Positions 56,216 to 64,000 of a stretch of DNA of 64,000 bases are shown one piece after another (the stretch's first letter is position 1; every line of letters starts with the position of its first letter). This DNA comes from Ilyonectria destructans (taxonomy: Eukaryota; Ascomycota; Sordariomycetes; Hypocreales; Nectriaceae). The DNA is taken from NCBI GenBank assembly GCA_020740775.1, contig JAHEWK010000006.1, forward strand, positions 2,108,001 through 2,172,000, written 5' to 3'. A model generated the notes under the pieces. That model had not been told where the DNA came from, searched no databases, and saw only the letters and a list, made by a program, of their open reading frames with translations. A program made the position numbers and the translations under genes.

Positions 56216-56995
56216 GACAACTGCGGAAACGAACCACCAGGAAGTGTTCAACACGTAAACCTGCAGGCCTCCCACATCCTCGTCACTAGTCGCGAAACTC
56301 TCTGCCCACCGCCAAACACCCTGTCATACGCTTGATCACATTGCATCCAGCCTTGGCACCCTGGTCACTCCTGTCACTCGTCGCAAGCGAAAGAGCGCAG
56401 CGCAAGAAGAATAAATTTGTCTCGGCGCAATAGTAGCGAGACACAACTGGCCATTCCATGTCATCACACTTCAAGGCTATCCTGATTTCAATTGGATCAT
56501 GCCAAGGCGGGCTTGTGACGTCTACGTTGTGCCGTAGACCGAGAGCAAATGCCGCCTGGGGTCGAAGCAAGGCACGCCGATCGCCCATCCTAGTAACTTA
56601 GCCCCGATTCGACAAAGCCACATCAGCTACGTCACCACATCACAGCCCGGGACACTAACAGGGGGAATATTCGCATTGCAATGCGCCACGACACAGACAT
56701 TTGCGACGGGTGTGCAAAGACAAGGTCTTGACAAAAGCCATTTGATGACGTTTCAGCCAAGGGCTCGGCCCATGCGCTGTGGATCTGTGGCGTGCGGATT
56801 CGTCTGCTTGGGAATTAGATGAACCTGCTACTTACGAAGTATATATGTCGAGAGCCAGAACCACGATATTGATTCGACATTCCTTTCACTATTCAGTATC
56901 GACAGTGTATCCCTACATCAAAAGGCAACCTCCTTTTGCTACCTCCCTTCACTCCCACCACTTAGACCCAGTCAACAACACAGGACATCATCACA
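56216..56995. promoter_or_regulatory. Upstream region of SUR7/PalI-like gene with three CRE-like cores and a TATA box
   Basis: 780 bases. TGACGT cores lie at 56516-56521 (plus), 56629-56634 (minus, as ACGTCA) and 56746-56751 (plus). A TATATA at 56840-56845 sits about 150 bases upstream of the start codon. The frame 56286-56588 on the minus strand is unsupported. Confidence 0.4.
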
Positions 56996-57703
56996 ATGGG
57001 TCTTGGACGATTCATCCACCACTTTGGCGCATTCTTGCTGTTCGCAGCAACAGTGTTGCTCGTTGTTGTTGACATCACGGCCCCTGTTGTCAACGACATC
57101 TCCCTTCTCAAGGTCGACTTGGGTAACTCCGCTGATGGCTCGGCTGTCACGTTCGGAACATTTGGCTACTGTGTTCTCGATGTCAATGGACGGTACGTTG
57201 TGATACTCGAACATATTCCGAAGCCATAATACTAATTGGGATTTAGGGACGACTGCTCAAAGGTCAGAATCGGTTACAACCCGGCCCAAGTCATCACAGC
57301 TGTTGATGGCACCGAATTTTCCAACGCTTCCGAGAATACCTCCAAGGCATTGACGAGAGTCTTGGTGTTGCACCCAGTTGCCACTGGCCTCTGTTTCATC
57401 GCCTTCATCCTGTGCCTCGGAGCAGGCACTCTGGGTTCCTTCGTGGCTTCCCTTGTCTCTGCCCTGGCTTGCCTGGTCACTGTGGTGGCTCTCGCATGCG
57501 ACTTTGTCGTCTTTGGCATCATCAAGCGCAAGGTCAACGGCTCCAGTACCGACAGCAGCGCTAGCTGGAGTGCCGGAATCTGGCTCGTCCTCGTCTCGGC
57601 CATTCTCACACTGGCCGCGACTGTCGTGGTTTTCTTCACCTGCTGTGCTGGTCGATCCCGCCGCAGACGTGAGTCTGGCAAGATGGCAAACATCCACGAG
57701 TAA
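56996..57703 (+). CDS. SUR7/PalI (Rim9) family four-span membrane protein
   Basis: Two exons, 56996-57192 and 57247-57703 (intron 54 nt), 217 residues. The first hydrophobic span (FGAFLLFAATVLLVVVDI) is followed by an extracellular loop carrying the family signature GTFGYCVLDV and a second Cys (DDCSKVRIGYNP). Three more spans follow (HPVATGLCFIAFILCLGAG, VASLVSALACLVTVVALA, GIWLVLVSAILTLAATVVVF) and a short basic tail (GRSRRRRESGK). SUR7-type proteins sit in plasma-membrane eisosome/MCC domains, and PalI/Rim9 acts in ambient pH sensing. It lacks the long cytosolic tail of many filamentous PalI proteins, so a SUR7-like or short PalI paralogue is more likely. Confidence 0.9.
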
Positions 57704-58077
57704 GACCGCAGCTCGGCGACACCGAACATTACGAGAGTGGTGCATCTAATACTCCGCAACTTAATGTGAAATGAGTGGGAAATACCTGGTGGTAATCACG
57801 AGTCTCTGAGGCGGCTCGCTAGGAATGGAGGAGTTTATGACGGAGTACGACACCACTGTCGTTGCAATATCCTGTACATGTTATGATATCCGGCGTGAAG
57901 GCATCTTACGTCTCACGCCTTGCTTCAATTTGTTATATAAAACCAACTACTTTGATTCTGAGTCATTATATGCACACAGCATGTGAATGTAATTGTGTAC
58001 TCCTGTTGCCACATTTGAACTCATCAACTAATCTCGCCATGGTGGCTCGGCGACTTCATGCGATTGCCATATTTGCC
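57704..58077. other. Convergent intergenic region
   Basis: AT-rich spacer between the SUR7-like and methyltransferase genes, with no gene signal. Confidence 0.5.
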
Positions 58078-58906
58078 CTAATCAACTAATCTCGTAATGT
58101 TGACACCATCCCAGAGGGGCAGAAGGAACGTCTCAAGCCTTGGGTTCGACACACACAGGTCGTTAAACTCCCTCACCGCAACGATGTGTTTCATCCTGTC
58201 CTCCTCTAGGACTGTGTCGCCAAGATCAGCTACGAGGCCTCTGCGCAGCACGTTGTCGGAGACGACGAGTGCACCGGGGCGCAGCAGGCGACGTGTGCTC
58301 CCGGGCTGAGACCCCTCCAGCAGCTGCTTCAGATACCCAGGGTATCCCGTCTTGTCTGCGTCGATGAAGACGATGTCGTATGGCTCGCTCGGGCTGAGCT
58401 TGGGCAGTCTGCAGGGTGTTAGAATCTTGTAGTGGAGGAGTGGAACCTGCACTTACGTCTCGGCAGCGGGGCCCACGACGATCTCGACGTTCATGATGCG
58501 GTTGGCGGCGAAGGCGTCGTTGGCTATCTTGGCATACTTGGACTCGAACTCTAGGCCCGTGATGCGTCCTTCCGGCCCGACAGCATGAGACCAGACCATG
58601 GCGGAGTAGCCAACATAGACGCCGATTTCCAAGACTGTAGCATTCAGTAGTGAGTATTCTGGCGTATGAGGTCGCAGAAGCACTCATTTGCTCACCTCGC
58701 TTTGCGCCAATAGACCTGGCTAAGACATAGTTCCACTGGGACTGAAAGTTGGAACTCATGAAATATGAGTCATCACGGTTCGCTGCGATGGAGGCGTGGA
58801 AGTCGGTGATGTATTTGGGCAGTGGCGTTGAATGCTGCGCAGAGTACTCGGTGACCTTGCGGCCGAGCTCTGGAGTTGCGTACAGCGGGGTTTCGTTTTC
58901 CTTCAT
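58078..58906 (-). CDS. Class I SAM-dependent O-methyltransferase (family 3, CCoAOMT-like)
   Basis: Three exons: 58696-58906, 58457-58634 and 58078-58408 (introns 61 and 48 nt), 239 residues. Motif I is VLEIGVYVGYSAMVWS (from residue 71), with the acidic residue of motif II in ITGLEFESKYAKIA. The metal- and substrate-binding FIDADKTGY (Asp146, Asp148) and the LVVSDNVLRRG segment are typical of cation-dependent catechol or caffeoyl-CoA-type methyltransferases. There is no signal peptide, so it is cytosolic. The acceptor substrate is unknown: catechols or aromatic metabolites are likely from family behaviour, but no pathway genes flank it. Confidence 0.92.
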
Positions 58907-59482
58907 CTTCAGAATTGTACAGCGAGGGAAGCCTATTTAATGAAAATTGCAATTATGTGATTATCTACCGCCGTCTTGGCCTCTGCAACAGGTGTCGAGG
59001 GGGCTTATTTATGTTGCTGAGGCAGGCTCGGAGTCCGAGTTCACGGCGTCTCGCGATACCCCTCCACTTGCCGACATCCGGACCGCCCAATAGTCCGACC
59101 TCGTAGCAGTGGGTTGGCTCGGAGTTAAATCGCTTCTTGATGGTTGGATAAAGACTTTGGATAAGCCGATGATGGAGATCACATGGGGACGGGAGCGGAA
59201 TTTCCGCGCAGGGCACAGTGCTTGAGCTATGGAGGAGTGGGACCAACCTTGCGCATCTAATCTTGACGCAACTTTGGGCAGAGTTGACACAATCACACTT
59301 CATCTTGCAAGCCATGAAAACTGGTTAAAAAGCAATTATTAATGACAGAATAGATGCGTCTTAAACTACCAGTTGTCAATACAGAAACCACTAGATACAC
59401 AAAAGCCGCACCCCATCCATCCGCAGTAGAAGCACTTTTCCAATGCGCCCCTTTCAAGGGAACTCGTAGTGTCGCCTGTGGC
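58907..59482. other. Intergenic between methyltransferase start and mosaic gene stop
   Basis: Methyltransferase promoter and the 3' region of the mosaic wall protein. Nothing recognisable. Confidence 0.5.
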
Positions 59483-61558
59483 TTACAGGAGCATGAAAGC
59501 GACCAAGCCGGCGAGGGCGAGGCCAGCAGCAGACGCGGCGTTGTGGGCAGCACCGGCAACGGGGACGGTCGAGGGAGTCGTGGCGCTCGTCTCGGACTGA
59601 ACAGCGGGAGGAGGGCAGGGCTTGGCGGGGGTAGACTTCACGGGCTTTCCGGGAGCGGGAACCGGGACCTCGGGCTGCTCGGGGGAAACAGACGGGCAAG
59701 GGGCGATGACCGACGATGGGGCCGGAGCCGGAGCGGGGGCCGGAGCGGGCTTGCTGGTAGGCTTGACCGGGGCGGCCGAGGACTCCTTGGTGGGGCAGGG
59801 AGCCGGAGGAGCAACAGAAGACTCCTTGGTTGGGACGGCGGGGGCAGCGGACGACTCCTTGGTAGGGCAAGGGACGACAGGGGCAGCGGAGGACTCCTTG
59901 CTGGGGCAGGGAGCCGGAGGGGCCGGAGCAGGAGGTGCCGGAGCGGCGGAGCTGGAGGGGCAGGGCTTGACCGAAGGAGCCTTAGAAGAAGCCTTGGAAG
60001 TCGTAGTCGGGCAAGGCGCGGTGGTGACGGGCTTGACACTCGAGGACGGGCACTTAGTGACAGTCTTCAGAGAAGTAGGGCACTTGGTGGTAGTCACCAC
60101 CTCAGCCTTGGAGGTAGAAGTCGAACAATCAGTAGTGGTAGAGGTTGGGCACTTGGTGGTAGATGATGGGCACTTGGTTGTAGACGGTGGGCACTTGGTG
60201 GTAGTGGACGTCGGGCACTTGGTAGTAGACGGTGGGCACTTGGTAGTAGACGGTGGGCACTTGGTGGTAGTGGACGTCGGGCACTTAGTAGTTGACGGTG
60301 GGCACTTGGTAGTCGTGGTTGTCGGGCACTTGGTGGTGGTGGTTGTTAGGCACTTAGTGGTAGTTGTCGGACACTTAGTGGTAGTTGGCGGACACTTGGT
60401 AGTCGTCTTGGTTTCCGTCTTGGTGTAGCACTTCTCACCGTAGCATGGCTTGGGCTCCTTGCAGTGCCAACAGCCAGGCTGAGCCCAGTTACCCTTGCAC
60501 TCGCAGCACGGCTTGCGCTCGCAGTCCTTGCCGTGGCATCGGTGCTTGGGCCACAGCTTATGCTCGCAGTCCTTGCCGTGGCACCGGTGCCTGGGCTTCT
60601 CGCAGTCCTTGCCGTGGCATCGGTACCTGGGCTTCGCGCAGTCGCAACGACCGCCGGTCTTGACGCAAGGGCAAGGCAGGGGCTCCGCGGGCTTGGGGCA
60701 GTGGTCACCCTTGCAGGGGTTGGGGCGGCCCTTATGTTCCTTATGCTCCTTATGCTCCTTGGAGATGTGGTGGTGGTGGTGGTGTTGGTGAACATGAGCA
60801 TCATCGTGATGATGAATGTCGTGGTGTTGGTGATAGTGAGGGCAAGTAGGGCCCTTGCAAATGACACGCGACTTAGAGTGCTCGCCATGCTTGTGGGAGG
60901 AGCCGTGGTGAGAGGGCCCGTGGTGAGAAGACCCATGGTGAGAAGACCCGTGGTGAGAAGACCCGTGGCGAGAAGACCCGTGGCGACTGTATTCCTCAGA
61001 GCCGTGACCAGTCTTGCCAGATGAAGAGCTGTGGCCAGACTTGCCAGATGTCTCAGAGGAGCCGTGGCCAGACTTCTCAGAGGAGCCGTGGCTGATCTTC
61101 CCAGAGGAGGAGGAATCACCAGACTTTGCAGAGGAAGAGCCGTGGCTAGTCTTCTCGGAGGACTCGCCAGACTTTCCAGAGGAAGAGCCATGGCTGGTCT
61201 TCTCGGAGGACTCACCAGACTTTCCAGCGGAAGAACCGTGGCTGGTTGCCTCAGAGGAGCCATGGCTAGATTTCTCAGAGGACTCGCTAGACTTTCCAGG
61301 GGAAGAGGCGTGGCTGATCTTCCCAGAGTTGCGGGAGTCAGTCACGACGATTTCATCGGACAACTTTCTACCCCGAGAGGTTTCGGCACCAGCGCTCTCA
61401 CTCTTACGAGAGCTGTCGCCAGAGTGGGAGGACTCGGAGGACTTCCGGTTGTCCTGGACATCCAAGTTGGAGATGGCCCTCTCGCCGTGGAAGTCAGTAA
61501 CTCCAGCCCGGGCAATGCCGTTGAGGAGGGCCAATACGGCCAAGACGTTGTGACGCAT
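59483..61558 (-). CDS. Secreted mosaic Ser/His/Cys/Thr-rich GPI-anchored repeat protein
   Basis: A single-exon gene of 691 residues. It begins with signal peptide MRHNVLAVLALLNGIARAG. Residues 80-185 hold imperfect repeats of SGKSGESSEKTSHGSS, then HHGSS units. Residues 190-275 are very His-rich (HHDIHHHDDAHVHQHHHHHH). Residues 234-377 contain six C-x-G-x-x-C motifs, three of them as RCHGKDCE, plus CCEC and CWHC. Residues 384-503 are TTTKCPPST-type repeats, followed by Pro/Ala/Ser/Cys units (CPTKESSAAP) and a GPI-type tail (AASAAGLALAGLVAFMLL). No enzyme domain. It looks like a wall-anchored stalk displaying a His/Cys metal-binding-like head. That role is inference. Long frames on the other frames and strand here are shadows of the repeats. 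Confidence 0.88.
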   Translation of the reverse strand: MRHNVLAVLALLNGIARAGVTDFHGERAISNLDVQDNRKSSESSHSGDSSRKSESAGAETSRGRKLSDEIVVTDSRNSGKISHASSPGKSSESSEKSSHGSSEATSHGSSAGKSGESSEKTSHGSSSGKSGESSEKTSHGSSSAKSGDSSSSGKISHGSSEKSGHGSSETSGKSGHSSSSGKTGHGSEEYSRHGSSRHGSSHHGSSHHGSSHHGPSHHGSSHKHGEHSKSRVICKGPTCPHYHQHHDIHHHDDAHVHQHHHHHHISKEHKEHKEHKGRPNPCKGDHCPKPAEPLPCPCVKTGGRCDCAKPRYRCHGKDCEKPRHRCHGKDCEHKLWPKHRCHGKDCERKPCCECKGNWAQPGCWHCKEPKPCYGEKCYTKTETKTTTKCPPTTTKCPTTTTKCLTTTTTKCPTTTTTKCPPSTTKCPTSTTTKCPPSTTKCPPSTTKCPTSTTTKCPPSTTKCPSSTTKCPTSTTTDCSTSTSKAEVVTTTKCPTSLKTVTKCPSSSVKPVTTAPCPTTTSKASSKAPSVKPCPSSSAAPAPPAPAPPAPCPSKESSAAPVVPCPTKESSAAPAVPTKESSVAPPAPCPTKESSAAPVKPTSKPAPAPAPAPAPSSVIAPCPSVSPEQPEVPVPAPGKPVKSTPAKPCPPPAVQSETSATTPSTVPVAGAAHNAASAAGLALAGLVAFMLL
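60050..60409 (-). repeat. TTTKCPPST-type coding repeat array
   Basis: About fourteen units of 21-30 nt encode TKCP followed by Pro/Ser/Thr. Unit lengths vary, as expected for replication slippage or recombination. It forms the Thr-rich stalk of the mosaic protein. Confidence 0.85.
61004..61321 (-). repeat. SHGSS/GKSGESSEKT coding repeat array
   Basis: Imperfect units, the clearest 51-60 nt long, encode GKSGESSEKTSHGSS and variants, grading into 15-nt HHGSS units downstream (60905-60990). Confidence 0.8.
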
Positions 61559-62313
61559 TGTGAAAGTAAAATAGAGTCGAGACCCAAACGATTGACTTGA
61601 AAGAGCACAAGGCAGGAGAGGTCTGGCTCCCGATGAATAGATGAACGAGCAAACTGAGGAGGCAAGTGGCTAGGAAATCAAAAGACAGGCCCAGATCTTC
61701 TCTCTTATAATCCACGACTCCTCATCTGACTTCCATCTTGTTGTCATCCAACTCAATTGTCTACACGTCGCTGGTGTTCAAGCTGTCACCTTGCATCTAC
61801 TGACTCCGGTGAGGAGAAGTCAATCGCGCGGGGCAACGCATAGGACCGAGCGACGAGCCATGGTCTGGACTGATCCTTTCCCACAATGAGTGGCTCCAAG
61901 ATGAGCAGAGAGCTTTCCACAGACTTCCGTGATACCTCTCGTAGGCTGGGCTGAACTGTACGCGACACCCACAGCAGACTTCACGTCTCGAAAACAACAA
62001 CTCCAAAGACAAAATCGTCGCGTATCATCTGGATGAGTGTTGCAGACGTCGAGAGTTTGAAAGGTTGGCGCGGAGAGTGTGTTGAGAAAAAACGTTGATG
62101 TTGTCTAAATCCAATTGTTGTCCCCGAAGCTACCGCTCAACGACCAAACCTTGCGCCAAAGGCCGCGTAACAGATAATGCTCGCTATTAATATGCACAGT
62201 CTCAATCCCCAATTCTGTCTTTTCTGTACCACCATTCTTTCTCGGCCAAATACAGAAACCCCCAACGCCCCTTACGCCAGTAGAGGATACCGAGATACCG
62301 GATAGACGCACAC
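61559..62313. promoter_or_regulatory. Upstream region of mosaic gene and 3' region of ORM1
   Basis: 755 bases with no supported gene. A TTATAA at 61705-61710 lies about 150 bases upstream of the mosaic start codon and is a candidate TATA box. Confidence 0.4.
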
Positions 62314-63039
62314 TTATTCTTCGGGAACGCCAGAGAAAAGTCCGAACCGCATCCGATGGCTCTGTGGATACGTTAGCATGCAAGACCCAACGAAACCCGG
62401 TAAAATCGAAAGCATGGCGGACCAATGCTGCAGGAGGAGGGACAGGGGCGGATCGGAGACGCACCCATGGTAGCTTTGGGATGACTACAGCCAAGACAGC
62501 GAGGAAGTTAATGATGAAGTAAGCAAGATCGTAGTGGGTGTAGTGGGTGCTGAGGAGAAACAGCGAAATTGGGACACTGAGGAGAAACTTCTTGGTGGGC
62601 GTGTACTGGGCACCGTTGTCGATCTGCTCCCACATGTTAAGGTTGTCAAAGGCACCGCTGTTGAATTCGAACGGCACGCCGCGGACATAGTGAAACATCA
62701 GGTACGAGCCGAACATGTAGGTCATGTTGGTGAGGGTCCACGAAGTCTCCTGGGAGACGCCGGGAATGATGTCGTAGAAGATCTTGAGGCACGCGATCAG
62801 GACAATGTGGATGGTCCATGCTCCTGAACAGGATTCGACGTCAGCAATGTAGCCCTTCGGCGCGCACGGAAGGGTCAAGGGCCAGATATACCTTTGGCGT
62901 TTGTCCAGTTCGCGTTGAGGTTGGGAAGGGCAGCCTGGTCGCTGATCTGTTCGAGAGTCTCGGGAGGCTCATGGTAGACCTGGAGGATACTGCTAGATCT
63001 CCTCCTCCGGGCGCCGGCGCCTGCGTTACGCTCGGGCAT
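62314..63039 (-). CDS. ORM1: ORMDL-family sphingolipid homeostasis protein Orm1
   Basis: ER membrane regulator that inhibits serine palmitoyltransferase. Three exons: 62892-63039, 62465-62823 and 62314-62361 (introns 68 and 103 nt), 184 residues. The N-terminal cytosolic part has RRRRSSS, a basophilic kinase target as in yeast Orm proteins, then LPNLNANWTNAKG. The ORMDL core follows: AWTIHIVLIACLKIFYDIIP, WTLTNMTYMFGSYLMFH, GVPFEFNSGAFDNLNMWEQI and DNGAQYTPTKKFLLSVPISL, with membrane helices and THYTHYD. The last exon encodes only SHRMRFGLFSGVPEE, the expected conserved C terminus. All parts are present. Confidence 0.96.
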
Positions 63040-64000
63040 GTTGAGATATATGCTTCCCCGTCGCGCAGGTTTTGTGCCTGCGTCGTAGGAAACGGTGCGC
63101 TGGAGCAGGATTGGAGAAGACAGCTTGGCGGTATTGACGGGTGAGGACGCGGAGCGCGAGTGAGGAGGGTCGGTCGGTGCGGATAGCCGGATCGGCGGGA
63201 GGATGGACGAATGGGATTGGCGATGGTCGATGGGCGAGGAAGATGAAGCGAAGGAGATTAGAGAGCGTGGCTGAGTGGGAGACGGCTGATTCAGTGGCTC
63301 CCCCTAATGATGTCACGGAGAGCGACGGGGATGCAAGGCGGACGCAGGGGAGAGAAAGGCGAAGTTATCGATACGAGGCCGGATGGGCGGAATGGCCGTC
63401 AAGGCGGCGGCGATGGGCGCGATGGGTGAGAAATGAAGATGAAGATGATGGAGATGAGACGGCCGGAGCGAGTCGTGGGGAAGGGCGAGGAGGAGGGGAT
63501 GCTGAGAGGAAGATTGAACGACGCCGACGGAGGCGACACCTAAGTTTAGAGCGATGAGCCACTCCGACGCCCACGACACGAGCAAGCAAGCGAGACGGGA
63601 CACGCACGAACCAGACGGAATAATCCAGGGGACTTCAGGGGATTCCAGGGGACTCTAGGGACCTCAGTTGCGGGTGCAGGGGAGGAACTAGGCAAGATGG
63701 GCGATACTGGTGCGTAGGGTGCGGCTTAGTGAGGCCAGTTCGGCCAGTTCGGCCAGCGAGGGTGGAGGCTAGATTGCTGGAGAGGGGCTTTAGGGGACTG
63801 TTGAGGCCCTAGGAAGCTAGCGGGCGAGTGCTAGCGCGGCTTCTGGACCGGGGCCGGACCGAGCTCCAAGCAAAGGACACCGGGTTGCTCGAGGCTCAGG
63901 GAAAGACTTGAGACACACACGTGCACAGGTTGACGACGACGAGGAGCCCAAATGGTGGACTACCGGCGGCCGGGCAAAGGAACTGCACACGGGTTGTGGG
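63040..64000. other. ORM1 upstream region to window end
   Basis: G/A-rich sequence with short repeats: four AGGGGA units (63626-63656) and three CCAGTTCGG units (about 63735-63757). Frames here (63141-63557 plus, 63026-63607 minus) are low-complexity. It presumably holds the ORM1 promoter. Confidence 0.5.

Noticed and set aside
59622..60428. Long plus-strand frames (59354-60166, 59622-60428, 60464-61024, 61014-61600) antisense to the mosaic protein
   Set aside because: They are Gly/Val/Arg repeat translations forced by the repetitive G+C-rich coding strand; the minus frame has signal peptide, stalk and GPI tail.
60346..61263. 305-codon minus-strand frame within the mosaic gene
   Set aside because: Alternative frame of the same repeats, no signal peptide or family features.

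Overview
This is a gene-dense stretch of a filamentous ascomycete chromosome. The evidence is 46-104 nt introns with GTRNGT donors, CTAAC/CTGAC-type branch sites and YAG acceptors, G+C-rich coding sequence, and families typical of Pezizomycotina (KEX1, GPI-anchored GH16, SUR7/PalI, fungal CBM48 and GST types). Sordariomycetes, and Hypocreales in particular, is my best guess from protein character, but it is inference. I see no transposon, CRISPR, rRNA or secondary-metabolite backbone gene.

Layout. 1-6.4 kb: edge-truncated amidohydrolase (-), CBM48 protein (-), then a gene-poor stretch with one tRNA-Asp(GUC). 6.4-9.4 kb: HD hydrolase (+), F-box protein (+), GPI-anchored 8-Cys wall protein (-). 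9.3-14.7 kb: no supportable gene. 14.7-26 kb: a large disordered protein (+), then a housekeeping block: U1-C (-) divergent from ERV25 (+), cytosolic TrpRS (+), SDH5/SDHAF2 (+), DSN1 (-). 27-33 kb: ATF1-type bZIP (-) behind a 3.9-kb upstream region. 33-45.8 kb: GST-like (-), ten-knuckle CCHC protein (-), DRE2 (+), KEX1 (-), SFM1 (+), FMT1 (+). 45.8-49.8 kb: gene-poor and locally AT-rich, one small Cys-rich ORF. 49.8-64 kb: GPI-anchored GH16 (+), MED1 (-) divergent from an RRM-like protein (+), SUR7/PalI-like (+), O-methyltransferase (-), a mosaic Ser/His/Cys/Thr-rich GPI protein (-), ORM1 (-).

How the genes relate. Most are unlinked core functions: splicing (U1-C), ER-Golgi traffic (ERV25), translation (TrpRS, FMT1), complex II and Fe-S assembly (SDH5, DRE2), kinetochore (DSN1), Mediator (MED1), sphingolipid control (ORM1). 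A second theme is stress and the cell surface: the ATF1-type regulator plus several wall or membrane proteins (GH16, SUR7/PalI-like, two GPI proteins, KEX1). CRE-like TGACGT cores occur upstream of atf1 and cluster upstream of the SUR7-like gene, so a shared stress input is possible but unproven.

Most unusual items: (i) the 691-residue mosaic protein at 59483-61558, with a Ser-rich repeat zone, a His-rich block, six CxGxxC motifs and a Thr/Cys/Pro repeat stalk; (ii) an inferred 6-nt microexon in the U1-C gene, whose skipping would be in frame; (iii) an 18-nt microexon in SFM1 that encodes part of a conserved loop. Exon coordinates were worked out by hand from splice consensus, reading frame and family conservation; no transcript data were available.
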